From the NCBI GenBank assembly GCA_964545855.1, contig CAZJHD010000103.1, positions 1 to 8,440 on the forward strand: a DNA stretch of 8,440 nucleotides. Direction: 5' to 3'. A program made the translations under genes and the position numbers. The DNA is from CAZJHD01 sp964545855 (lineage in GTDB: Bacteria > Planctomycetota > UBA1135 > JACQFD01). The notes beneath the pieces are model-generated. The model saw only the letters and a program-made list of their open reading frames with translations. It searched no databases and was not told the DNA's origin. Numbering within the stretch: the stretch's first letter is position 1; each line of letters opens with the position of its first letter. Below, in pieces: positions 1 through 5,576 of the stretch.

Positions 1-150
1 GCGCCCCCGCGCGCCACGCGCCGGGCCTGACGGAGGCGGCGCGCTCCCGGCGGCGCCGCCGCCGCCGTATGCTCGCGCCGCGCGCGCCACGTCGCGCCCC
101 TTCGCGATGCACGAAGTCCCCATCACGACGAGCGCCGGACGGCCGCGCCC
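1..150. other. GC-rich leader before the SDR gene, possible gene tail
   Basis: No gene can be assigned here with confidence. One plus-strand frame is open from base 2 to a TGA at 152-154, which would overlap the GTG start of the next gene. This could be the tail of an upstream gene, but its translation is low-complexity (runs of Pro, Ala, Arg, Gly) and such frames are common by chance at this GC content. The frame of the SDR gene itself has a stop at 28-30 and no ATG, GTG or TTG between there and 151. The stretch 50-66 is a run of GCC/CCG-like triplets. No promoter is recognisable. Confidence 0.25.
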
Positions 151-750
151 GTGAGGATCCTCCTCGTCGGCGCCTCGGGCACCCTCGGCCGCGCCGTCGC
201 CACGGAGCTCGGTGCGCGTCACGACGTGGTCTCCGCGGGTCGCACGACGGGCGACGTGCGGCTCGACCTCACCGACGCCGCGTCGATCCGCGCGGGCTTC
301 GAGCGCGTCGGAAGGGTGGACGCCGTCGTCTGCGCGGCGGGCCGCGTGAAGTTCGCGCCCTTCGAGGAGATGCAGGAGGCCGACTACGAGGTGGGGCTCC
401 GCGACAAGCTGATGGGGCAGGTGAACCTCGTCCTGATCGGGCGCGAGCGCCTCTCCGCCGGCGGCTCCTTCACGCTCACGACGGGAGTCCTCGGTCACGA
501 CCCGATCCGCCAGGGCACGTCGGCCTCGATGGTGAACGGCGCCCTCGACGCCTTCGTCCGCGCGGCGGCGATCGAGATGCCGCGCGGGCTCCGCATCAAC
601 GCCGTGAGCCCTGGCGTCCTCACCGAGTCCCTCGACGCCTTCGCGCCGTTCTTCCGCGGCTTCGAGCCGGTGCCGGCGGCGCGCGCGGCGCGCGCCTTCG
701 CGAAGAGTGTCGAGGGCGCGCAGACGGGGCAGGTGTACGCGGTTCTCTGA
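151..750 (+). CDS. Short-chain dehydrogenase-like protein (Rossmann fold, atypical active site)
   Basis: This is a 199-residue cytoplasmic protein of the SDR superfamily. The N-terminal nucleotide-binding signature GASGTLG is at residues 7-13 after a short hydrophobic strand. An acidic strand end follows (RLDLTD, 37-42, where SDRs contact the adenine), then the CAAG motif at 61-64 in place of NNAG. The C-terminal segment RINAVSPGVLTES (148-160) is typical of SDRs. Where YxxxK is expected, the sequence reads TSASMVNGAL (123-132), so Tyr and Lys appear replaced by about Ala125 and Asn129. From memory, a small SDR subgroup annotated only as 'short chain dehydrogenase' has the same NGAL feature, so this looks like a family trait rather than damage. 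It is shorter than classical SDRs (about 250 residues). The GTG start is the only possible one after the in-frame stop at 28-30, and it places the GxxGxxG motif at the usual distance from the N terminus. The upstream GGA (137-139) is a poor ribosome site. The substrate is unknown. Confidence 0.9.
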   Translation: MRILLVGASGTLGRAVATELGARHDVVSAGRTTGDVRLDLTDAASIRAGFERVGRVDAVVCAAGRVKFAPFEEMQEADYEVGLRDKLMGQVNLVLIGRERLSAGGSFTLTTGVLGHDPIRQGTSASMVNGALDAFVRAAAIEMPRGLRINAVSPGVLTESLDAFAPFFRGFEPVPAARAARAFAKSVEGAQTGQVYAVL

Positions 751-766
751 CGCATTGGGCCGAGCC

Positions 767-785
767 CTCGGGATCTCCCCCCGAG
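767..785 (+). other. Small inverted repeat before the beta-repeat gene
   Basis: CTCGGG (767-772) and CCCGAG (780-785) form a perfect 6-bp stem with a 7-nt loop in the 46-nt gap after the SDR gene, ending just before the AGGA ribosome site. No T-run follows. It could be a weak attenuator or could mask the ribosome site, but short GC palindromes are frequent in this DNA. Confidence 0.2.
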
Positions 786-786
786 C

Positions 787-790
787 AGGA
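787..790 (+). promoter_or_regulatory. Ribosome binding site AGGA
   Basis: AGGA lies 6 nt before the ATG at 797. This spacing supports that ATG over the in-frame GTG at 707, which would overlap the SDR gene by about 44 nt. Confidence 0.6.
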
Positions 791-796
791 CGAACG

Positions 797-1528
797 ATGG
801 ACGAACCACGCGAGATCGTGACGGATCTTCTCGAACGCACGGGCACGCTCGAGCGCGAGCTCCGGCGCTGGCGGCGATGCGCGCTCTTGGCCGCCCTCGG
901 CATCGCGGCCTGCGCGGCGACGGGGATCTCGAGCCGTCCCAGCCCCGGCGTTGCGGGCGACCAAGGCGTGCTGCGCGTGCGCGGGCTCGTCGTGGAGGAC
1001 GTCGAGGGACGCCCCCGCATCGTGCTCGGCGCACCGACGCCGGCCCTCGACCGACGGAAGCGATCGGACGCGACGGTGTCCCTCGTCTTCCTCGACGCCG
1101 ACGGCGACGACCGACTGGTCCTCGGCGAGCAGCCGGACCCGATGATCGAAGGGCACGTCGTGCCGCGACGGAGTCCTGCCGTCGGTCTCAACATCCAGGA
1201 CGGCGGAGGCAACGAGCGCGGCGGATTCGGCCTGCTCGAGACCGGTCTCGTGGTCCTCGGTCTCGACACGGGGAACGGCCGCGAAGGAATCTCGCTCTCC
1301 GTCGACGATGTCCTCGGAGCTTCCGCGCTGCTCATGGCGAGCCGGAAGGGCGGCTTCGAGCGGGTCGGCCTGTACGTGGACGACGAGCGCGCCCTCGTGA
1401 AGGTCGCGGATACGCGCGGCGCGGAGCGCCTGCTCCTCATGGCGGGATCGACGGAGGAGCCCCGGCTCCTCGTGCTCGACGCGGATCACGCGACGCAGCG
1501 GGATCTCCTCTCCGGAGAGAAGCGCTGA
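797..1528 (+). CDS. Membrane-anchored beta-repeat protein of unknown function
   Basis: This 243-residue protein has no function I can name. Residues 1-27 are charged and probably helical, with a basic cluster RRWRRC at 23-28. A single hydrophobic segment at about 28-45 (CALLAALGIAACAATGIS) follows. The rest is a beta-rich domain predicted to lie outside the cytoplasm. That domain is built from an imperfect unit of roughly hydrophobic strand, D-x-[DEG]-G-x-x-R, then hydrophobic strand plus LG. Examples are VVEDVEGRPRIVLGAP (65-80), VFLDADGDDRLVLGE (97-111), the stretch around NERGGFGLLETGLVVLGLD (139-157), and LLVLDADHATQRDLL (224-238). From memory, similar repeats occur in uncharacterised bacterial proteins. 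They resemble short beta hairpins that could stack as a sheet or solenoid. An uncleaved anchor is more likely than a signal peptide because no clear AxA site follows. The gene sits 46 nt after the SDR gene. Confidence 0.85.
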   Translation: MDEPREIVTDLLERTGTLERELRRWRRCALLAALGIAACAATGISSRPSPGVAGDQGVLRVRGLVVEDVEGRPRIVLGAPTPALDRRKRSDATVSLVFLDADGDDRLVLGEQPDPMIEGHVVPRRSPAVGLNIQDGGGNERGGFGLLETGLVVLGLDTGNGREGISLSVDDVLGASALLMASRKGGFERVGLYVDDERALVKVADTRGAERLLLMAGSTEEPRLLVLDADHATQRDLLSGEKR

Positions 1529-1580
1529 AGCGGACGACAGTTCCTCGGGAGTCCCTCGGAGCCCTACGATCGAGTCTCCC

Positions 1581-1919
1581 ATGACCGAAGACGACTTCCG
1601 CCGCCTCGCTCTCGCGCTCCCCGAGGCGACGGAGGGCGCGCACATGGGGCACGCCGACTTCCGCGTACGCGGGAAGATCTTCGCGACGATCGGTCCCGCC
1701 GGCGACTGGGGGATGGTGAAGCTCACACCGGCGCAGCAGGCGGCCTTCGAGCGCGGGGAGCCGGCGGTCTTCGCGCCCGTGAAGGGCGGCTGGGGCGTCC
1801 GCGGCGCGACGACGGTCTCCTTTCGCGCGGCGAAGAAGGCGAGCGCCCGCGCGGCGCTCGTCACGGCCTGGCGCAACGTCGCGCCGAAGACGCTCTCGCG
1901 CGAGCACGAGGATCTCTGA
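1581..1919 (+). CDS. MmcQ/YjbR family protein
   Basis: This 112-residue protein matches the MmcQ/YjbR family (cyaY-like fold, small single-domain proteins of about 110-120 residues). Recognisable family features are the N-terminal helix followed by ALPEATEGAHMGHADFRV (12-29), a central strand pair RGKIFATIGP (30-39), the segment WGMVKLTPAQQAAF (43-56), the loop with GGWGVRGATTVSF (69-81), and a C-terminal helix ending WRNVAPKTL (97-105). The family is often labelled DNA-binding, but that rests on fold resemblance and the cellular role is not established. It is cytoplasmic, with no signal or membrane segment. The ATG is preceded by no convincing ribosome site. It lies 52 nt after the beta-repeat gene and 47 nt before the DHFR-like gene. 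Confidence 0.9.
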   Translation: MTEDDFRRLALALPEATEGAHMGHADFRVRGKIFATIGPAGDWGMVKLTPAQQAAFERGEPAVFAPVKGGWGVRGATTVSFRAAKKASARAALVTAWRNVAPKTLSREHEDL

Positions 1920-1922
1920 CGC

Positions 1923-1942
1923 CTCGGCGCGCGAGCGCCGGG
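1923..1942 (+). other. GC hairpin between YjbR-like and DHFR-like genes
   Basis: CGGCGC (1925-1930) and GCGCCG (1935-1940) form a perfect 6-bp stem around the loop GCGA. The stem extends by a T-G and a C-G pair to 1923/1942. No T-run follows, so a classical intrinsic terminator is unlikely. It could be a weak pause or attenuation site within the gene run. Confidence 0.3.
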
Positions 1943-1956
1943 CATCCCCGAGTCTC

Positions 1957-1960
1957 GGAG
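1957..1960 (+). promoter_or_regulatory. Ribosome binding site GGAG
   Basis: GGAG lies 6 nt before the ATG at 1967 and supports that start. Confidence 0.6.
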
Positions 1961-1966
1961 AACATC

Positions 1967-2530
1967 ATGGAGAAGAAGACGCTGCGTTCCGTTCGCTACT
2001 CGGTCGCCATGAGCCTCGACGGGTACATCGCGGGGCCGAAGGGCGAGTACGACTGGATCGTGATGGACCCGGAGATCGACTTCGCGTCGATGATGAGCCG
2101 CTTCGACACCGTGCTGATGGGCCGCAAGAGCTACGAGGCGTCGCGCGGCCAGGGAGGCGGCGGCATGCCGGGCGTTCGGTCGATCGTCTTCTCGAAGACG
2201 TTGCGCGCGGCCGACGTCCCCGATGCGACGCTCTCCGGCGATCCCAAGGCGACGGTCGCGGAGTTGAAGGCGTCCCCCGGGAAGGACCTCTGGCTCTTCG
2301 GCGGCGGATCGCTCTTCCGCAGCTTCCTCGACCTCGGCCTCGTCGACTCCGTGGAGGTGGCCGTCGTGCCGGTGCTCCTCGGCGGCGGGATCCCGCTGCT
2401 GCCGAGCCCCGCGGCACGCGCGCGCCTGCGCCTCGCGCAGCACCGCGTCTTCGCGAAGACGGGCACGGCGCTCCTCGAGTACGCGGTCGAGCCGCCCTCG
2501 GCGCGGAGCGGCGGCAAGCGGCGGCGATGA
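1967..2530 (+). CDS. Dihydrofolate reductase-like protein (RibD C-terminal domain family)
   Basis: This 187-residue cytoplasmic protein belongs to the dihydrofolate reductase-like / RibD C-terminal superfamily, close to the stand-alone YyaP/YwjB-type proteins. The signatures run in order: YSVAMSLDGYIAG (11-23); the acidic loop with YDWIVMDPEIDF (28-39); TVLMGRKSYEA (48-58), which is the NADPH-contacting strand-helix; KDLWLFGGGSLF (106-117), the glycine-rich cofactor loop; and VAVVPVLLGGGIPLL (131-145). Members resemble NAD(P)H-dependent reductases, but true folate or riboflavin activity has not been shown for most stand-alone versions, so the substrate is open. The C terminus is a basic tail rich in Arg, Lys and Gly. 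The stop codon overlaps the start of the next gene as ATGA (2527-2530), which suggests translational coupling with the VOC-GNAT fusion. Confidence 0.92.
   Translation: MEKKTLRSVRYSVAMSLDGYIAGPKGEYDWIVMDPEIDFASMMSRFDTVLMGRKSYEASRGQGGGGMPGVRSIVFSKTLRAADVPDATLSGDPKATVAELKASPGKDLWLFGGGSLFRSFLDLGLVDSVEVAVVPVLLGGGIPLLPSPAARARLRLAQHRVFAKTGTALLEYAVEPPSARSGGKRRR
2527..2530 (+). promoter_or_regulatory. ATGA stop-start overlap (translational coupling)
   Basis: The start ATG of the VOC-GNAT gene and the stop TGA of the DHFR-like gene share these four bases. No ribosome site lies at usable distance before the ATG, the nearest GGAG being at 2505-2508, so re-initiation by terminating ribosomes is likely. 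Confidence 0.7.
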
Positions 2531-3468
2531 CGCGTGCTCTCGCGCTCGTGACGCTCGTCGTGCGCGACTACGACGAGGCGATCGCCTTCTTCACGCGGAG
2601 CCTCGGATTCACGCTCGTGGAGGACACGCCCCTCGGCGGCGGAAAGCGCTGGGTCGTCGTCGCGCCGCCGGGCGGTGCGGGAGCGGCGCTCCTCCTCGCG
2701 CGCGCCGGGAACGAGGCGCAGGCTCTCCGCGTCGGCGACCCGACGGGAGGCCGCGTCGCCTTCTTCCTCCACACGGACGACATCGACCGCGACATCGCGG
2801 AGATGCGAGATCGCGGAGTCCGCTTCGTCAGGGAGCCGCGCCGCGAGAGCTACGGCACGGTGGCGGTCTTCCACGACCTCTACGGGAACGCTTGGGACCT
2901 GATCCAGCCGAGCCTCCACGCGCCGCTGCGAATCGGCGTGCCGCCGAAGGCTCCCGGAGCCGCGATCTCCTTCCGCGACACGCGGCCCGCGGATCTCCCG
3001 GCGTTCTTCGAGCACCAGCGCGACGCGGAGGCGAGTCGCACGGCCGCGGTCGCGACGCGGGGCGAAGAGGCGTTCCACGAGCACTGGAATCGGATCGTCG
3101 CCGACGGCCGCATCGTGAAGCGGACCGCTCTCCTCGGAGAGGAGCCGGCCGGGTACGGGGTCTGCTTCGAGCGGGACGGCGAGCGGCTCGTCGGCTACTG
3201 GATCGGGCGTGCCTTCCAGGGCCGCGGGATCGCCACGCGCGCCGTCGCCGACCTCGTCGCGATCGTGTCGGATCGGCCCCTGACCGCCCGTGTGGCGAAA
3301 CGCAACGGCGCGTCGCTCCGCGTGCTTGGGAAGAACGGCTTCCGAATCGTCGGCGAGGACCGCCTGCGCTTCGGCGAGCCCGAGGAGATCGTCGAGGAGC
3401 TCGTCCTGCGCCTCGACGCCTCACCCGCCGTGCCGCCGGCCGGCGGGCGTGGCAGCCAGCCCGGCTGA
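2527..3468 (+). CDS. Glyoxalase/VOC domain - GNAT acetyltransferase fusion protein
   Basis: This 313-residue cytoplasmic protein has two unrelated enzyme folds. Residues 1-130 are a VOC (glyoxalase/bleomycin-resistance/dioxygenase) domain: LVTLVVRDYDEAIAFFTRSLGF at 7-28, VAFFLHTDDIDRDI at 77-90, GVRFVREP at 97-104, and YGTVAVFHDLYGNAWDLIQP at 109-128. Metal ligands look incomplete. His82 is present, but the N-terminal strand has no His and the last strand has Asp124 where Glu is usual. A linker of about 15 residues (131-145) leads to a GNAT domain at 146-290. There, RDTRPADLPAFFEHQRD (150-166) is the opening strand-helix, AFQGRGIATRAV (229-240) carries the Q-x-x-G-x-A acetyl-CoA pyrophosphate loop, and RNGASLRVLGKNGF (259-272) is the typical C-terminal motif of RimJ/RimL-type GNATs. 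Its ATG overlaps the upstream stop as ATGA, and no separate ribosome site is seen. The C-terminal tail (about 299-313) is Pro/Gly-rich and is encoded within GC palindromes. The substrate is unknown. Confidence 0.9.
   Translation: MTRALALVTLVVRDYDEAIAFFTRSLGFTLVEDTPLGGGKRWVVVAPPGGAGAALLLARAGNEAQALRVGDPTGGRVAFFLHTDDIDRDIAEMRDRGVRFVREPRRESYGTVAVFHDLYGNAWDLIQPSLHAPLRIGVPPKAPGAAISFRDTRPADLPAFFEHQRDAEASRTAAVATRGEEAFHEHWNRIVADGRIVKRTALLGEEPAGYGVCFERDGERLVGYWIGRAFQGRGIATRAVADLVAIVSDRPLTARVAKRNGASLRVLGKNGFRIVGEDRLRFGEPEEIVEELVLRLDASPAVPPAGGRGSQPG
3433..3446. repeat. 14-bp perfect GC palindrome in the end of the fusion gene
   Basis: CCGCCGGCCGGCGG reads the same on both strands. It lies in the Pro/Gly-rich tail codons of the VOC-GNAT gene, 12 bases before the hairpin at 3459-3476, and could add to transcript folding there. 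Confidence 0.4.
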
Positions 3469-3476
3469 GGCCGGGC
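3459..3476. terminator. Candidate bidirectional terminator hairpin over a stop codon
   Basis: GCCCGGC (3459-3465) and GCCGGGC (3470-3476) form a perfect 7-bp G/C stem with the 4-nt loop TGAG. The loop contains the TGA stop of the VOC-GNAT gene. The same hairpin forms 8 nt after the stop of the minus-strand propeller gene. Its place between two converging genes suggests a shared terminator. No T-run follows on either strand, so it would be non-canonical and efficiency is uncertain. Confidence 0.45.
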
Positions 3477-3484
3477 CCGCGCCG

Positions 3485-5509
3485 TCAGGGAATCGCCCCT
3501 TCGATCAGCACGTCCGCGCCGGCGCGGAGCTGGACGCGAAGGAGCGAGAGGTCCAGGACCGTCGCCGCGCCGAGCGGCAGCGCGTCGCCCTTCTTCGTGT
3601 CGATCACGAGCTTGCCCTTCACGAGCGGGCCGACCCGGACGAACGTGTTCGACGCGACGGCCTCTTCGATCCAGAGCGAGAGCGTCGCGGGGTCGATCGC
3701 CTTGTCGAGCTTCGTGACCGACAGCGTGATCTGCGAGGAGCCCGTCGCGGCGGAGAACTTGAGCTGCGCCGCCAGGACCGATCCGTTCGGGCCGGGGAAC
3801 GCGCCCTTGATCGTCGTGTTCGTGAGGGGAGTCAGCAGCGCGAGAGCCTCGCATCCGAGGTGGACCGTCCCGTCCTGATCGCGGATCTCGACGCGCCACC
3901 CGTCGAGCTGGGTCAGGTGATTCACGCCGAGCGCGCCCGGCGCGGCTCCTTCTCCCACGAGCTTCAGCTCCCACGTCCCGGACTTCGCGCTCTTCAGCAC
4001 GAGCGGGCCGAGATCGTGGTCGACGCTTCCGCCGGGGACGTCCACGAGGAAGACGCGGTACTCCGTCGCGAAGGCCGGGTCGAGCTTCGAGACCTTGAGC
4101 AGCACCGTCTGCGTCGACTTGACGATGCTGATCTCGAGCGTGCCGAGCGCGTCCGCATCCGGAGAGCCCGGATCGCGCTGCAGGGCGGTCTTCCTCTTGA
4201 GCGGCTTCTTCGGCGGCTCGAAGAGGCCTGCCAGCGAGAGGAGCCTCGCCTCGCCGGCGGTCACGAGACCATTGCTGTCCGCGGACCAGGCGCCGACGAG
4301 GAGGTCGTTCACTCCGTCGCCGTCGACGTCTCCGACTCCCGCGACCGAGTCCCCCAGGGCCTCGAACTGCGCCGGCGCGTCGTAGTGCGCGAGCGGGAGT
4401 CCCGACGCCCCGGAGACGACGTAGACGCGGCCCCCCGGCGCGAAGCCCGAGGCGCCCACGGCGTAGTCCGGGATGCCGTCGCCGGAGACGTCGCCCAGAT
4501 TCGCGAGCGCCGAGCCGACGCGCTCGGAGGCAGCGCTCCCCGGGAAGATCTTGAGCGTCTTCGTCTTCGCGCCGGAGATCACCCACGAGTTCCCGGAGTT
4601 GGAGCCGCCCACGCCCTTGGCGAAGATCGCGCCGACGAGCAGATCGTCGACGGCGTCGCCGTCCATCCGGCCGGCATTCGCGAGGCGATATCCGGCGTGA
4701 TCGTTCTGGACCTTGCCGGGAACGAATCGGATCGGGTCGCCCGAGGCGCCCGAGAAGATCGTGACGAGGCCTTCGTTCTGGCTCTTCACGTCGGTGCCGG
4801 GAGCGCCGACGGCATAGTCGGGCACGCCGTCGCCGTTCGTGTCGCCGAGCCCCGCCACGGCGTGCCCGAAGTTCTCGTCGAGGAAGCCGCCGTACTGGTG
4901 GATCACGGAGCCGTTGGCGCCCGACAGCAGCCGGGAGATTCCGCCGAAGGCGTTCGTGGCTCCCGGGCCTCCGCCGAGGAAGTCCGGCGTTCCGTCGCCG
5001 TTCACGTCTCCCACGGAGGCCACGGCTTCCCCGAACCGCTCGAATCCCGAATTGCTCATCACGTCGCGGATCACGGAGCCGTCCGCGCCCGAGAGCACGA
5101 GCACGTGCCCCTTCACGTTCACGTGCGCGATCGCGGGGGCTCCCACGATCAGGTCCGGCAGGCCGTCCGAGTTGGAGTCGGGGATCGCGGCGAGCGTGCT
5201 CCCCGCCTTGAAGATCGTGCCGCCGTCGTGGAACTCCCAGAGCAACTGGCGCGTGGCACCCGAGTACGCGCGCACGTTGCCGGAACTGGCGTTGCGGGAG
5301 CCGACGGCGAAGTCGGGGATCCCGTCGCCCGTGACGTCGCCCATTCCGGCGACGGCCGTCCCCGTTCCTCCGCCGGCCTGGTGCCCCTGGACCGTGTGGA
5401 AGGGAGTCAGCGAGGCGCCCTGAGCGAGGATCGGCGGGGTGACTCCGATCGGGATCGTCACGACCGAGAGAACGAGCGTTGCGGTGCGAGTGAGCTGCAT
5501 CGGGTTCAC
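3485..5509 (-). CDS. Secreted FG-GAP repeat (integrin-alpha-like) beta-propeller protein
   Basis: This is a 674-residue exported protein. Residues 1-30 form a signal peptide with basic Arg8, a hydrophobic core (TATLVLSVVTIPIGV) and a likely cleavage near ILAQG. Residues about 45-430 hold seven FG-GAP repeats with a period near 56 residues. Each repeat carries a calcium-type loop D-x-x-x-D-G-x-x-D, at 58-66, 111-119, 168-176, 223-231, 340-348 and 394-402. Blade five (281-289) is degenerate, with Arg for the first Asp and Ala for the Gly. Most repeats end with a YAVGAP-like strand and a V-x-SGA turn. Seven repeats make one complete seven-bladed propeller. A Lys-rich linker (434-440) follows, then two beta-rich domains at about 456-556 and 578-674 that resemble each other and that I cannot assign. 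Propellers of this type usually bind ligands or surfaces extracellularly, and no catalytic motif is seen. The start is GTG 5509. ATG 5500 (residue 4) is equally possible, and neither has a clear ribosome site. It lies 67 nt downstream of the M16 peptidase gene. Confidence 0.9.
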   Translation of the reverse strand: MNPMQLTRTATLVLSVVTIPIGVTPPILAQGASLTPFHTVQGHQAGGGTGTAVAGMGDVTGDGIPDFAVGSRNASSGNVRAYSGATRQLLWEFHDGGTIFKAGSTLAAIPDSNSDGLPDLIVGAPAIAHVNVKGHVLVLSGADGSVIRDVMSNSGFERFGEAVASVGDVNGDGTPDFLGGGPGATNAFGGISRLLSGANGSVIHQYGGFLDENFGHAVAGLGDTNGDGVPDYAVGAPGTDVKSQNEGLVTIFSGASGDPIRFVPGKVQNDHAGYRLANAGRMDGDAVDDLLVGAIFAKGVGGSNSGNSWVISGAKTKTLKIFPGSAASERVGSALANLGDVSGDGIPDYAVGASGFAPGGRVYVVSGASGLPLAHYDAPAQFEALGDSVAGVGDVDGDGVNDLLVGAWSADSNGLVTAGEARLLSLAGLFEPPKKPLKRKTALQRDPGSPDADALGTLEISIVKSTQTVLLKVSKLDPAFATEYRVFLVDVPGGSVDHDLGPLVLKSAKSGTWELKLVGEGAAPGALGVNHLTQLDGWRVEIRDQDGTVHLGCEALALLTPLTNTTIKGAFPGPNGSVLAAQLKFSAATGSSQITLSVTKLDKAIDPATLSLWIEEAVASNTFVRVGPLVKGKLVIDTKKGDALPLGAATVLDLSLLRVQLRAGADVLIEGAIP
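3488..4144 (-). repeat. Tandem pair of related C-terminal beta domains
   Basis: Copy A covers residues about 456-556 (3842-4144) and copy B about 578-674 (3488-3778). They share the same order of elements. A strand ending in LKVSKLD or LSVTKLD comes first, then a hydrophobic strand with a VFLVD or LWIEE end. Next is a GPLV strand, a short W/G-K-L-x-L or I strand, an L-rich turn with a D-x-L/W element, and a final strand ending GCEAL or EGAIP. The fold is not one I can name. Confidence 0.6.
4220..5377 (-). repeat. Seven FG-GAP coding repeats
   Basis: This stretch encodes residues 45-430 of the propeller protein. The first residues of successive calcium loops are at 58, 111, 168, 223, 281, 340 and 394, giving spacings of 53, 57, 55, 58, 59 and 54 residues. 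The repeats have diverged at DNA level, so they are old duplications rather than a fresh tandem expansion. Confidence 0.85.
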
Positions 5510-5576
5510 ATCGTGCGCGGGAACGGAGCCATGCCCGCGCGGGCGGCGGAGAAGGGGAGGCTCGGTAGGTGTTCGG
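5510..5576 (-). other. Gap between M16 peptidase and propeller genes
   Basis: This 67-nt gap is read on the minus strand from the M16 stop to the propeller start. It contains a 12-nt perfect palindrome, GCCCGCGCGGGC (5533-5544), usable as a 4-bp stem with a GCGC loop. There is no T-run, no recognisable promoter, and no purine-rich ribosome site before either candidate start of the propeller gene. Co-transcription with the peptidase gene is plausible but not shown. Confidence 0.35.

Noticed and set aside
50..66. GCC/CCG run as a microsatellite or origin element
   Set aside because: It is a short low-complexity stretch in very GC-rich DNA with no further copies or paired structure.
107..154. 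A 15-codon ATG frame whose stop overlaps the GTG start of the SDR gene
   Set aside because: It could be a coupled leader peptide, but there is no ribosome site and no feature in the peptide, and it lies inside a longer open frame running in from the window edge.
1565..1570. TACGAT as a possible -10 box before the YjbR-like gene
   Set aside because: It matches the consensus only partly, and no acceptable -35 lies at the right distance. One weak hexamer is expected by chance.
620..2443. A 607-codon minus-strand open frame across four plus-strand genes
   Set aside because: It has no recognisable domain, spans several well-supported genes and their gaps, and has the residue bias of a GC-rich shadow frame.
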